From contig NC_070563.1 of the NCBI RefSeq assembly GCF_026914185.1, positions 186,001 to 250,000 of the forward strand: a DNA stretch of 64,000 nucleotides, given 5' to 3'. The DNA is from Puccinia triticina. Lineage: Eukaryota > Basidiomycota > Pucciniomycetes > Pucciniales > Pucciniaceae. This document shows, piece by piece, positions 22,871 through 34,299 of this stretch (position 1 is its first letter; every line of letters starts with the position of its first letter). The translations under genes and the position numbers were made by a program. Under the pieces are notes generated by a model. The model was not told where the DNA came from. It worked only from the letters and a program-made list of their open reading frames with translations, and ran no database searches.

Positions 22871-25790
22871 AATGTGACTCTCCCACCCATCACTTCAGGT
22901 CGCATGGTCCTTTCCCCTGCCGTACCGCTTGCGAGTCAAAGGCCTAACTTAACTAAGTCCCTCTATTGGGGGGGGACGCCGTCCTGCAGGGACCCTCCAA
23001 AGGAAGGACTTGTACACTAAGTGGACCCCGCGGCTTGGCAACTCGGCCTTTTTCGAGCCTGTGTAGCTTCATCACATCACATTATGTGATTGAGTTGTAG
23101 GGGAACAAAAGATGCACAACATCTAGGAGAATCTTCCCACCTATTATGCTATTTTTAGGGATATGTAATGACAGTGAAATGTCTTTTTTTGCAACTTCAT
23201 CAGTTGGCTATATCCCGTATCACACATGTTGCACTGTACAGAATCTGAAATCCATGAAGTTACAACTCTGATTGCAGCTCAACAAGAGGTGTTGAGGATG
23301 GGACAAAACAGTAGAAAGATAGCAACAGCTTGGGCCCCCCCCAGAAATGTAAACAATATCAAAAATGGTGCAGAGGCTCATGAGTGAGATTGATTCTAAA
23401 AAAGTCCCCACCAAAAGTCATAATTCTCTCAGGCTGCGGGGTCCAAATAGTGCATAAGTCCCTCCTTCAGAGGTTGCTTTGCTCCAAGGAGGAGGGAATT
23501 AGCTAAGCTAGGTTGAAGGCCCCCTCCCAAACTGACAGACATCCCACAGGTACCCTGAAACAGTGAAGTGAATACAGTTCCTTTGAGGCAAAAAGTGATT
23601 TTGCGTAGCTCTGACAGGTGTATGTACAGAGGATGAAAATCAAAGGCAACTTTGCTTTTTTTGATGATGATTGCAATCTGTGAGACAATGCCCCTAGGGA
23701 CCCACATCTTGTGAAGCCCCGCACGCCTTGCAGGGTTCACCAGGTGTCACAACACCTATCACTTGATTCAACAGCCAGGATATAGTCTCACCCGCTCCCT
23801 CCCCTTCCTAGCTCGGCAGAGACCCCGGACCCCATCGACTACTCTCTCTGCCGTGCTAGGTAAGTTTGTCTTTCATTCTGTTCTCATTCTTCTCCAACCT
23901 CAAGACATATGTACATAGACTGATACTGAGAGACCCCGGACCCCATTGACTACTCTCTCTGCCGTGCTAGCCTGCAATACAGCCCCCCAAGGACGTTGGA
24001 ACTAGAACGTCCCCAGGCTTTAGGCCTTGTTCCCCCGTGCCACCAGTCTCCAACCAGTGAAGGGTCTCCCGACCCTTACACATATTACCCATTATGAGGC
24101 CTTCTTGCTAGCTGATTTCTTGACCATTAAGGTGGGGTGATTTATAACAAAACAAATACTGATAGATGTGCAGGCTTCTTGCCTGTTCATGTACATTGAG
24201 CAAACCTGACATGCCAAAAAAATATATTTTTGCAATTCCCTCATTTGGAGGCGGGCACTTTGCGCCCAGGAAGGACTGAGTTAAGTCCAGCCCCCTCTGA
24301 CCAAACACCCTTGCCCCTGCACAGAGCAACTGGAAAGTGTCAATGGCAATCCCTGCCGCACCCACTCCAGATGCTTCTCCCTGGGGCCCTCCTCCCAGCA
24401 ACGTTGATCAAACTCCAGATGGACTGGGTCACACAACCAGACAGCGGGGATCATGGAGATAGATTGCTTGGATATGGAAGAGTATGAAGTGATTAGATGA
24501 ATCATAATTAAATTGTCCTTGGATTTTTTAATCATTTTTGCTATAAATTAATCAGTCTCACAAAAACATTGTGGCTTGACTTATTCAGATTAAGACTTGC
24601 GCAATCCATTTTTTTTGCATGAAATTGATTTGAATGAGAAATTTGGATTTTTTGCATGCATGGGATGCAATGGAGTGTGTGTTCCTTAGCAGGGGATGGG
24701 GGATACTTCACAACAGCCCACTTAGCCAGATTTAAAATCATTTTTGCCTATCTAATATGGCTAGCCTGTTAAGGGAAGGGGTGATTGAAAGTGGCGGTGT
24801 GGAACTACTCAAAGGGGAGAATAGAGCTTGGAAGGGAAATGGATAGCAACACTAGTACTAATGTAAGCTATGCAAGGGTGCTGATGAGGCTGCCTTCCTG
24901 ACTAATGCTGAGGGGATGAGAGTAACACTAAGAAAAAGAAAGAAAAGGTGTGGCTGATTTCTACTTGATCTTAGGAGCTAGTACTATGAGCTGACTACTG
25001 ACTACTGAGGGCGAGAGGGTTGGAGCAGTGATGGAAGAGAGGAAAGCAATGGCAATGGTTCAATAGCAATGGGTTCAGGAGCAACTGCAATGGTTTCAAT
25101 GAGCAATAGGTGATGAGTGATTTCTACTATAATTTCTGTATATAATCTCTGCATAAATCTTCCATTTGCTGGGGTACAAGTGAGGGGGGGAAGGACAGTT
25201 CTTATAAGAAGGAAGGATGAGCACAGACAATGAGGAATTCTGGCTATGGGAATGAGGGTTGTACAAATGGGGAAAGGTGCTGGCTATGGGAATAAAAGAT
25301 TGTACAAATGGGGAAAGTGATGTGAACATAGTAACAACTTGTAATGATGAGCACTACTGAAAGGGGTAAGCACAGATCCAATGATGTAATATCTACAATA
25401 GGTATAGTACATAATGAGTAATGTATGTAAAGGGTTTAGTATGTGAGAATATATATGTAAAAGGAATGTAATGTAATGATTCAAGTAAGTTACTAATGAA
25501 ATGAGTATTGGAACTAATGAAGACTGTAGGTTTTCTGTAAGTCTTATATCCTCTATAACTACTGAACCATTGAAGATAAGGGGGTACTATGTATGAGTGA
25601 CTATATGTGAAATTTGATGTAGAACCTGAATATGTAATAATAACGAGGTATTTGTGAAGGGTGAAGGGGAGATGGGCAATGTAATGATGAATGTATGTAA
25701 AAGGAAGCAATAAAATACTACTTATGGTTTGGAATGGAGCACCACAGCGGGAGGGCCATTGAATTTGCAGTGGCGAAGCCGCCTTGGCCT
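22871..25790. other. unassigned sequence inside Helitron P
   Basis: No domain-bearing frame was found. 23829-23868 and 23931-23970 are a 40-bp direct repeat (agaccccggaccccat...ctctctgccgtgctag), 102 bp apart. 25090-25740 is low-complexity, AT-rich and full of open minus-strand frames without motifs. Confidence 0.4.
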
Positions 25791-25794
25791 CTAG
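25770..25794 (+). repeat. Helitron 3' terminus (plus)
   Basis: GTGGCGAAGCCGCC hairpin, seven bases, then CTAG at 25791-25794 followed by T. The same arrangement is seen, on minus, at 9542, 26358 and 55480. Confidence 0.75.
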
Positions 25795-26357
25795 TAACAC
25801 CATAAAATCATAAAATTCTAAGCTGAAAAAATATGTTGCACCCAAGCACTCAAATTAGAGCAACATTTCTAGAATGGTACATATGAAATCATCACTTGAA
25901 AGTTTTATGATTTTATGATTTTATGCATTGAAAGTTTCATGATTTCAACTTTGAACACCCTTAAACTCTAAACTCAAGCAAAAAAACAAAATTGAACTTT
26001 TTAAACTCAAAAAACACAAATTTGAAACTTTTAATTTCTTTTGCCTGCAATTTCAATGAAATGCAGCATGAACCCATGAAGTCAGTTTCTGTGAAACTGT
26101 GGTTTTAATAAACTTGGATTTTTTGCATACCCCCTTTTATGGGGTATATACTAAGGGAATAACTTTTTTGTTACACATCCCAGCCCCACAAAATTTGAGG
26201 GCACTTACACATGTGATTTTTCTGCTTTTCCTGAGTTTTTTGGGATATGTAGGGGGTGCGCGGTGGGCTTAGTAGGAAAATTCCTACTGACTGTATAGCT
26301 TTTTTGTTACATCTCCAAACAATCTAAAAGTTTCAGGAATTCTTAATCTTTGTATAA

Positions 26358-27857
26358 CTAGAGGCTACGGCGGCTTTGCCGCTTACCCGGGTGCGCTTGT
26401 AGGAAAAGTTGGGTGGAGGGTTGCGCTGAGGGCCACCTGGAATTGGTGGCAGGAGATTTGAACGGACCTTCCCTGGTTGAGTGGAAGATGCAATGGGCAA
26501 GGCCAGCGGCGGCGGGTAAGGTTGAGTTACGAGAGCAAAAAAAAGAGGTAGAAGTGGTTGGTACGTCAACCTAGTTGCAAGTGACGAGCTTGTATCAGGG
26601 ACAAGACTGGTTGTAAGCGATGGGGTTTAAATGTGGATGTGTTTGTTCATGCCCAGACCTAGACAGAAGCGAGCACAACAATAAGGAGCAAGGTGAGCAA
26701 GACAAGCCTGGAAGAGAATGTGAAGAAGTGCTCACCTTGAGCATGCTATCCCAGCGGCCTGCACAAAGTGGCATTTGGTCAGAAAAGAAGCCAATACAGC
26801 TGACGCGGTTCTCATGGCCGGCCAGAACACCTAATCTTTTGCCCTTCAGGGTGTCCCAGACGTTGCAGTTGAAATTGTTGTGGCCCGCAAAGAGGATCCA
26901 ACCCGAGGCGGAGAAGGCAACCAAGGTGATCCTGCAGAGCATGTTGTTGTGTGTGTACTGATTCAGCCTGATTCAGCTTGCAGCCGGTCAAACAGCCGCC
27001 AAAATGCGTCGTCTGAGACCCTTGGGAAAGAAGCTGGTTTGTGGTGGACAGGCAGATACATGTATGTAATGAGTTTTGGGATTGAGGCAGTTATACCGGG
27101 TAAAAAAAGTGGGGGGCTTACCATACGGCATTGATATCCAATTCATGCCCTATGAAGTATGCAGACCAAGAATAATATCAACACAAGGAAAGGAAGTCTT
27201 AGGAAGTTGCGAATGTTGGACTATCAGCTGAATGATAGAATGGGATTTCTAGTTGCAACCACTTACCTGAGCTTGTATGTATCACTTCTTGCATCATTAT
27301 GATTCCCCAGTGCCCTCATTCGCCTGGAGATGTGGCTTACTGGATGGTTACACAGCTGTGGTCAGGAAGCCAACTACTGTCATAGTTGCCGCAAGTCAAT
27401 TGGTAAATGGCCAAGGCGGCAGAGACGGTGTGTTGTGAGGGGTGGTTTTGTTGATGGTGTTGATTTGAGCTGGCAACAGCATAGCTGTGGCAACCAGCCC
27501 GCTGGATACATACCCAGTGGCTACAGGTTGATTCACTGTTGAGTGGGTATTTAGGGGGGCCAGCATGTCCAGCAAGAATGTCCCCCAGGGGTTCCGGTTT
27601 TGTCCGCCCCCTAGTTGCTTGATTAGGCCCCTCCTTGACTGCTCTTTCACAGAGTCTTTCACAACCAGCCCTTTTTTGCTTGTTGCTCTGGCACAGCTGG
27701 AGGGTCATCCATAGGGCCTTTGAGTCTTTGGAGATGATTTCAACTGCTGTGTGTATTGTCCAAATTGTGTGCTCTTCTGTTGTGTAATTTTTTAATTAAA
27801 AATAAGCCAAAACTTAGATCTAGGTTTCCATGTTTGTGTGGATTCAATAAACTTGGA
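26358..27857 (-). mobile_element. 1.5-kb Helitron carrying a G-beta gene fragment
   Basis: On the minus strand it starts TCCAAGTTTATTGAATCC after an A. It ends with the hairpin GCGGCAAAGCCGCC, then GTAGCCTCTAG, followed by T. Its 5' 350 bp are homologous to the 5' domain at 16447 (shared accctccagctgtgcc and a gggacaaaacc block). No replicase is present. The captured gene piece (26736-27020) lies on the same strand. Confidence 0.75.
26736..27020 (-). pseudogene. heterotrimeric G-protein beta subunit, C-terminal fragment
   Basis: Translated in pieces it gives [57 protein letters not shown] and [10 protein letters not shown]. These match the last two WD40 blades of G-beta in order (canonical [42 protein letters not shown]). 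A one-base frameshift lies between the first two pieces, a GTGAG donor follows MLK, and the upstream five blades are absent. It is a captured, non-functional gene piece with its exon boundary retained. The functional gene must lie elsewhere. Confidence 0.85.
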
Positions 27858-28093
27858 TTGTTCTTAGTCAGGATAAATACATAGAGAGATAAGATTATCT
27901 CTCTTTGTATGTACTGTATTTAATAAATGTGAAATGCAGTTAATTACATACTCAAAAGAGTGTGAAAGATTATGGTTTAATCCATAATAATAGTACATTG
28001 AATTAAAAGGTACAGTATTAATGTAATGACAGGGAATTGAACACATGAATTCATGTACATGAGTCAATTACTAATGGAGTCTTTAACCATTGG
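27858..28093. other. short unassigned AT-rich spacer
   Basis: No gene or repeat was recognised between the Helitron end and the next element. Confidence 0.4.
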
Positions 28094-29159
28094 CACCACC
28101 CGCAAACGGGTGTGGTTTTCTCCGCAGCCACACCCAGTGGTTTTCCCGCGGAACTCGCGCGGCCCGCGGACCCCCTAGCTGCATATCATTCGGGGTGCTT
28201 GTGGGGCCGACCGGTCATCAAGGCATACACCGCGATGACCATCTCAATCAAATGGTGATTGAGGTGTATGCTTTGATGACTGGTGTGGTGAGATCAATCA
28301 ACCATCAAAAGCGCCAAATTAGTATATTTTTATATAATAAAGTACATTACAAATTACATATTAAATATCTTTAGGACAAATCCTTTACATTAAATCTTTT
28401 CACTCAGATTTCACGTCTTTTTATCACCCAGAAAACCTGTGATAGTCCACTCAGCAGGAATCAATCACGCCACAAATTAGCACAGTAAATCATCAGTTTC
28501 ACACTAAGATTCATACTCATACTAGGCGCACAGCCACTTCAGCCTGTTTTGTTTTCACACATGTTTCCCCTCAATGATTTGAATCCACATTTTGGTAAAT
28601 CTAATCTTAGACGTGATCATCTTTCCCAAAGTAGCCATTTTATTTCACACTATATTAATTTCTTTTCACACTATATTAATTCCTTTTCACACTATATTAA
28701 TTTCTTTTTCACACACTGATTTCTTATTTCACACTACCTACATTATTGCACATCACAAAAACCACTCTCAGACGAGTTTTCATCTATAAAAGGAGGCCTT
28801 CCTTGCCCCTTCCTGTTTCCTTTTTCCCCATGCTTGCACTAAATAGTAATATTAAGATATTACTTCCACATTCATCACTTTATTATAGTTAGGAGTTAGA
28901 TCATAAATTTAGAAATTGATAATTATAACTTGCCCTTGATTACAAACCCAATCATGTCATTTATAACATCTCTTTATGCGCAAAAAACCTGGCTCTTAGG
29001 TTCTGAAAAAGCTAGATAATAGAATAATTCAGTAGATTGCACCACACTAAAATTCTTCCAGGGCTTATTTAGGAAGGCAGCCCTTCAAGCACCTTTAGCC
29101 TAAACTTTCCTGGTTTTTGCTATATTCCCTTCCAAGCTCAGATCACGCCCTGCTTGGAA

Positions 29160-29570
29160 GTTCCACACCGGTCGACTCCGGTCATCAAGGACCTCGATGA
29201 CCGGAGCCGGCCGGTCATCTGGATAACACACCTTGATGACCGTCTCAATTGAACTGTCATCAAGGTGTATGCCTTGATGACCGGTTGGCTCTGGTCATCA
29301 AGGACCTCAATGACCGGAGCCGGCTGGTCATCTGGATACCACACCTTGGTGACCGTCTCAATTGAACAGTCATCAAGGTGTATGCATTGAAGACTGGTCG
29401 GCTCCAGTCATCAAGGTACCTATGTACCTCAAGGGCCAGCCAGCTGGCCGGTCATCGCGGTGTATGTATACCTTGATGAACGGAGCTGACAGTTCATCAA
29501 GGCATACACCTCGATGACCAAAGCTGAGCAGTCATCAAGGTGTGGTATCCAGATGTCCGGTGTGGTAGAC
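29160..29570. repeat. palindrome array
   Basis: Hairpin units such as accttgatgaccg-tctcaattgaa-ctgtcatcaaggt alternate with gaccggagccggccggtc units, with spacer words gtatgc/gtatgt. Confidence 0.85.
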
Positions 29571-30490
29571 GGAAAAGTGGAAAAATAAAAAGTTTTTTCT
29601 ATACCACATAAGTACTCATACTAGGCCTCAAGATACCACCAAATGGACCCCAGAAATGGATTCTAAGGCCAAATTCACCCCAAGTCACCACTGGAAGCAC
29701 CCCTGGACCCCCTCTAGTGTGGTAGTTACACCTCATGGACACCTATCACACGGCCAGCCCCAGTAACCCAGCTGTCACCTGCCCCAACCCAAGTTTCACA
29801 GTAATACACTGATACACATCACAGGATACAAACATACATCTCCCTGTCAGGCTACCCTCATTACATATTAACTGCATACACTCCTTTATATACATAGTAT
29901 GACATCATTTACACTGTTTCTGCAGCCTCAGACTTTGTGTATACACTAATTCCCCCTGTATGACAGCTCATGCAGTCTACTGTCACCTCATGCATGCGTT
30001 AGAAGGTTCTGTTGTATATTCTGACACCATTCATGTGCCCCTGAGGGGTTATGACATCATTTGTATCTACTCCCACCAGCTAAAATCCCTCACCCTGTTG
30101 TCTAGATTAGCTGAAACACTAACCCACAAGCCCCCTCTGGGGCTCCTCTTTTGTCTATAAAAGGAGCTCTCTCCACCCCCAGTGGTCTGCTCCCCAGTTC
30201 CTCACCCAGAACTCACAAGTCACCCAACACTCATCCACAATCAAATCCTAAAAACCCTTATAACAATAACTCAACCCTTATAACAATAATTCAACCCTTA
30301 TAAAAAAGTAATTAAAACACTTACACGTTGCCGGTCAAACAGATTTCATCTGGAACAGACCAGACCTATCACTTAATAAAACTTGCAAGCTGAGCTTGGT
30401 GGGTCTTGTTGACTGATAACAGAAGGGCAGAGCTTGCAACTCCATCATATCCTTCACCATTCAGCAAAAGGGTTTCATTACCACTTTTGA
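29571..30490. repeat. TATA-bearing module, copy 1
   Basis: It starts gtagacggaaaagtgg and ends ccacttttgagtcttacact, a short imperfect inverted pair. It contains agctaaaatccctcac, then tctataaaaggagctctctcc at 30153. A near-copy follows at 30655-31760. A 22-bp tandem repeat (acccttataacaataactca) lies at 30251-30305. Confidence 0.7.
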
Positions 30491-30499
30491 GTCTTACAC

Positions 30500-30660
30500 T
30501 GGCTGGCTCCGGTCATTGAGGTCCTTGATGACCGGAGCCGACTGGTCATCAAGGCATACACCTCAATGACCGTTCAATTGAGACGGTCATTGAGATGTGG
30601 TATTCAGATGACTGGCCGGCTCCGGTCATCGAGGTCCTTGATGACCGGAGATGACCGGTT
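30500..30660. repeat. palindrome array
   Basis: Units ggctccggtcat...atgaccggagcc and cctcaatgaccg-ttcaattgaga-cggtcattgag. Confidence 0.8.
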
Positions 30661-31759
30661 TGGTAGACGGAAAAGTGAAAAATCAAAAGTTTTTTCACTT
30701 ACATATATTTACTCACCCTAGGCCTCAAGATACCACCAAAGGGACCTCAGAAATGGATTCCACGGCCAATTTTACCCCCAGTCACCACTGGAAGCGTCAC
30801 TGGAACCCCGCTGGATTGAAAGTTACACCCTCTTGGACCCTCATGGACACGGCCAGCCCCAGTCATCAACCTGTCACACCCCTCAAGTCACCTTTCCCAG
30901 TTATACACATACTCAGCAACAGCCCAACACATACTCTTTTCTATCCCTCTTAAATCCACTGCATATGCAGGGAACCAACCCCATTTCCTCTGTATTTGAC
31001 ATGTCCCCGCCTCATTTATGCACCCCTTGCAGCTGCATGCAGTCTTCTGACCCCATTTCTGCACTCCTTGCATTAGTCTGACACCACTCATGCACCCCTT
31101 GCATGAGGTAACCCTGTATTTGAAATTTCCCTGCTTCGTTTATGCGGTCCTTGCATCACCCACCAGCTAAAATCCCTCATCCAGGGTTCCCCTTGTAGCT
31201 AAAATACCTCACATTTGTCTATATAAGAAGCTCTCTCCCCCCCCAGTTGGTTTTCCCTCAGTTCAGTACCCACCAGTTATACAGATATCACCCATTAGCC
31301 AATATCATCACCCTTACACTTTTTCATAACATACCATATCAACCCTCTCATCTGCAATAACCACTGAGCTCACTCTCATATCACTGGTTGCATATCACGC
31401 ACCTGTACGAGTTACCTGGTTCTTGGTTCAACTCCCAACTGAGACATATACCCTTCTCAGTCTAGACATTCTTCTCAACTCTTTATATCACCCCCTTGAG
31501 GACCTGTGTTCAACCCCCACCGGAAACATCAAGTCAACTTGCACCCTTTCCATCATCACCAACCCTCTCAACTCTCACATACCTGTCATCAAACAACTTC
31601 ATCTGGAACTAGACCAGACCTATCACTTGATTAAAACTTGCCAAACTTAGCTTGGACTCTGCCCTTCTATACTATCAGATGATAGTATAGAAGGGCAGAG
31701 TTTGCACCTCCATCATCCCCTTCTCCATTCAGCAAAAGGGTTTCACAACCACTTTTGAG
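30661..31759. repeat. TATA-bearing module, copy 2
   Basis: Same order as copy 1: gtagacggaaaagtg, cctcaagataccacc, a run of tgcacccc words, agctaaaat, tctatataagaagctctctcc at 31217, then the cagcaaaagggtttc end. Divergence from copy 1 is moderate. Confidence 0.7.
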
Positions 31760-32040
31760 TCTTACACTGGTCATCAAGGCATACACATCAATGACCGTTC
31801 AATTGAGATGGTCATCAAAGTATACAGATGACCGGCCGGCTCTGGTCATCGAGTTTTTTGCCTTGATGCGGTTGGCTCCGGTCATCGAGGTACTATGTAC
31901 CCCAATGACCAGCCAGCTGGCCGGTAATCAAGGTTTATGTATACCTCAATGACCGTTCAGATGGTCATTGAGGTACCTTTATACAACCTAAATGACCAGC
32001 CAGCTCTCCGGTCATTGAGATTTATGCTAATGACCGGTTG
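31760..32040. repeat. palindrome array
   Basis: Same hairpin type as 29160-29570, ending at the right TIR. Confidence 0.8.
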
Positions 32041-32223
32041 GCCCCATAAGGACCCCAAATGATATACAGCTAGGGGGTCCAGGGGCCGCACAAGTTTTCG
32101 GGGGGCCGCGCGAGTTCCGCGGGAAAACCACTGGGTGTGGCTGCGGAGAAAACCACACCTGTTTGCGGGTGGTGTGGGTCACAAGACAGGTAATTATACA
32201 CATGGACTTAGTGTCTCAGTGTC

Positions 32224-32371
32224 TGATAACAGGGGACCCTGTGTTTAGCGTGTTATTGGGGGGCAGCTTGTGGCGCGCACGGAGGGGGGCCTGACACCAG
32301 ACAAGGTCAATTCAACAGAGATTCCCATGTGCAACAATTTTCCCTCTGTGCGCAAAGTAAATCTGTATTGA
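32224..32371. mobile_element. right-end remnant of the MULE-type fold-back family
   Basis: ggcgcgcacggagggg and the final ccctctgtgcgcaaagtaaa match the right end of the element at 47765-49735. The left end is not visible, so this is a truncated relic. Confidence 0.55.
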
Positions 32372-32874
32372 AGAGTTGTCTGAAGATTATTCAACCAACA
32401 TTTTCACCCCAAAAAGGTTATGTTATCCAAAACCTCCAAACCTCAAAAATAAAAAAGTTACTAAACATTATGTTACTCAAAAAAAATGTTATGTCACCCA
32501 AATGGCTAAATTGGATAACTAGAAAAAAATTATGGTATCCAATCAGCCCTCTGTAACATACCTTAATGTAACTGCCCACCCTTGCTTGCATGTAAGGAAT
32601 TTTTGTACTGCTGAATTGTAACCCTTAAGAGTTCTTGGCATCCAGCCATTTAGAGGTTGGCTGTCAATTTGAAATAGTGTCCAGAGGTTCTTCCCTGCTG
32701 ACTCAAAAGCTAACATTTCTCAATGTGTCATGATAACAGCAACTGAGAGAGGGTACAAATAAAAATTAAAAGAGGAAAACAGTTTTGTGTATGGCAGGGA
32801 AAAACAAACAAGCTCCATATGTACAAAGAAAGAAAAAGGTTTCAAATTGTGAAAACAACCTAGAACAACAGTGT

Positions 32875-33230
32875 CTATAGATCCCTTGGTAACTGTACAA
32901 TGAACTGGTGCTTTACAATATCCTGAAAGGACCTGATACCGCGTGACAGGGTGTCTGCCTTATTTTCCTTTGAAAAAACTCTCTTAGCCAGAAGGTTGAT
33001 TCCTTCTTTGATTATCATTTTGGGTATTTTTATCCATTCACTGCTTGTGGAAACATCTCTGGTCTTCTTGTTGTTCACTCTGTTTTCAGTTGTTGTATTA
33101 TCTGTCCACACAACCAGGGCCTTCCCTCTTTGAGTACAGATCTGCAGAAGCATTTAAAGACCTAGGCGTACAGCGACTGCAGTCTGGATCTCCAGCCTCT
33201 TGAATTTTGAGAGTGCAGTCTGCGACATTT
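32875..33230 (-). pseudogene. retrotransposon RNase H-like fragment
   Basis: On the minus strand VVWTDNTTTEN, followed by EWIKIPKMIIKEG and SKENKADTLSRG, reads as the end of an RNase H-like domain with the final ADxLSRG motif found in Gypsy/DIRS-type polymerases. An in-frame stop precedes MLLQICTQRG, and no reverse transcriptase is attached, so it is a broken remnant. Confidence 0.65.
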
Positions 33231-33354
33231 AGATGTAAGTTATGTACATATAAGAGCCTGTGCTACAGCTCATAACAATGGAGTGGTGGTATTGATAGGA
33301 TGGTGTGGCAGTATTGATGGGATGGGGTGTATTGATGCATGAGATGGTGTGGCA

Positions 33355-33770
33355 ATAGGAACCCAAGGTAGGACCCCGGAAAGCCCCGACCAAGCCGCCT
33401 CATGTAAATTTTGCTAATTCCGGGTTTTGGATACGTGGGAAAATTAGGTTTTCCCACTTGGACCTGGTTTGGATATGTAGTACATGAGGAGGATTTTTTG
33501 GGAGAAAGGCCCACCGGGGCAAAATTAGACAAAAAAAGCCTTTTTTTTTGGCTGGGAATTGAACCAAAGACCTAAATAATTGGTTTTTTTTCCCAGGCAA
33601 GCCCAAAATATACCAATTACATTAGGAACGTCTTGGAAAAACAAACCAATTTAGATATGTATCCAGTGATTTACATGTGGAGCATTTTGCAAAAAAATGT
33701 CCCCCGGATACGTTTTACATGGGGTGGCTTGGTAGGGGCTCTCCGGGGTTCTCCCAAGGTGCATAGATAG
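33355..33770. mobile_element. MITE-like inverted repeat
   Basis: The left arm (ccaaggtaggaccccgg ... accaagccgcctcatgtaaa) is the diverged inverted copy of the right arm (tttacatggggtggcttggt ... ccggggttctcccaagg). The interior of about 200 bp has no coding sequence. No target duplication could be fixed. Confidence 0.55.
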
Positions 33771-34299
33771 CTGAATGTAACTATTATGGCTCTACCTCAC
33801 CCTTTAGCTTGTGAGCTAACCATTGCTAGATGTAGCATCAAGGGTTAGGTGTATTTTATGCAACTAATTTAGCTTGTGTTTAGCTCAGCCCGGCGTGGTT
33901 GAGATTTGTGGCTAAACTAAGCTTCAAGACAAACTAGCCACTGGTAAGGATGCTCTAAGGGCAATAATAAAGCAGCCTATGACTCAAATTTGTTCTTTAC
34001 ATAATTTTTAATCACACAAAATGCCCACTAGAACTGATAAAATATGACCTTGTAAGATGTGTATGGTAATGATATGAGCTACAGCAACTAATTGCGGGAT
34101 TTGAGTCTGATACTACCAACACCACCTATTGACTAACTATTACAAATGCATTAATAATAATCATTTGGATTTCATTAAATGGGCAATTATGAGCTAATAT
34201 ATTGAGAACCTCTTCTCCGCAGGTACATAGTGATGAATTACAGAGGAGTTTTGAATGGAGGATGATTGTAACCAATCAGTCATACCCCCTAGTACAGCT
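33771..34299. other. unassigned sequence downstream of the opsin-related gene
   Basis: AT-rich, with no recognised gene or repeat. Confidence 0.4.

Larger units (their letters stand above)
16447..25794 (+). mobile_element. putative Helitron P (plus strand), inserted in Helitron M
   Basis: The left end is A followed by TCCAAGTTTATTAAAATCAC. The right end is a hairpin gtggcgaagccgcc then ttggcctCTAG followed by T. Both ends match the family consensus seen at 26358/27857 and 55480/61942. No replicase is encoded. The interval has collected a TA-flanked MITE, a TRIM-like element and a fold-back element. Pairing of the two ends is inferred from correct nesting and orientation. Confidence 0.5.
9542..26118 (-). 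mobile_element. putative Helitron M (outer, minus strand), heavily interrupted
   Basis: Read on the minus strand, the right end begins TCCAAGTTTATTAAAACC after an A. The left end is a GC hairpin (GCAGCGGAGCCGCC) followed by TTGGCCTCTAG and then T. TC start, 3' hairpin, CTAG end and insertion between A and T are Helitron hallmarks. The interval contains the Copia element and the opposite-strand Helitron P (16447-25794). Pairing these two distant ends is inference from correct nesting; the individual ends are seen directly. No Rep/helicase gene is present, so it would be non-autonomous. Confidence 0.45.
28094..32174. mobile_element. 4.1-kb TIR element of palindrome arrays and TATA modules, 3-bp TSD
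   Basis: Ends are CACCACCCGCAAACGGGTG and the inverted copy, near-identical for about 70 bp and then recognisable for about 50 more. The flanks are TGG on both sides (28091-28093 and 32175-32177). The TIR is related to the element at 20873 (CACCGCCAGCAAACAGGTG). The interior alternates arrays (28200-28300, 29160-29560, 30500-30660, 31760-32040) with modules of 0.8-1.1 kb. No transposase is present. The superfamily is uncertain: 3-bp TSDs occur in CACTA and Harbinger groups. Confidence 0.8.

Noticed and set aside
25393..25845. 150-codon minus-strand frame
   Set aside because: AT-rich low-complexity translation without motifs, and it crosses the Helitron 3' terminus.
26595..26942. A 115-codon minus frame as a stand-alone WD40 gene
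   Set aside because: Only the part from 26736 up is G-beta; below it the frame runs into an intron after a GTGAG donor, and upstream a frameshift and loss of five blades show a fragment.
30888..31091. Pol II promoter of a host gene next to the TATA boxes
   Set aside because: The TATA boxes recur in several dispersed copies of one repeat module and no coding sequence follows any of them.
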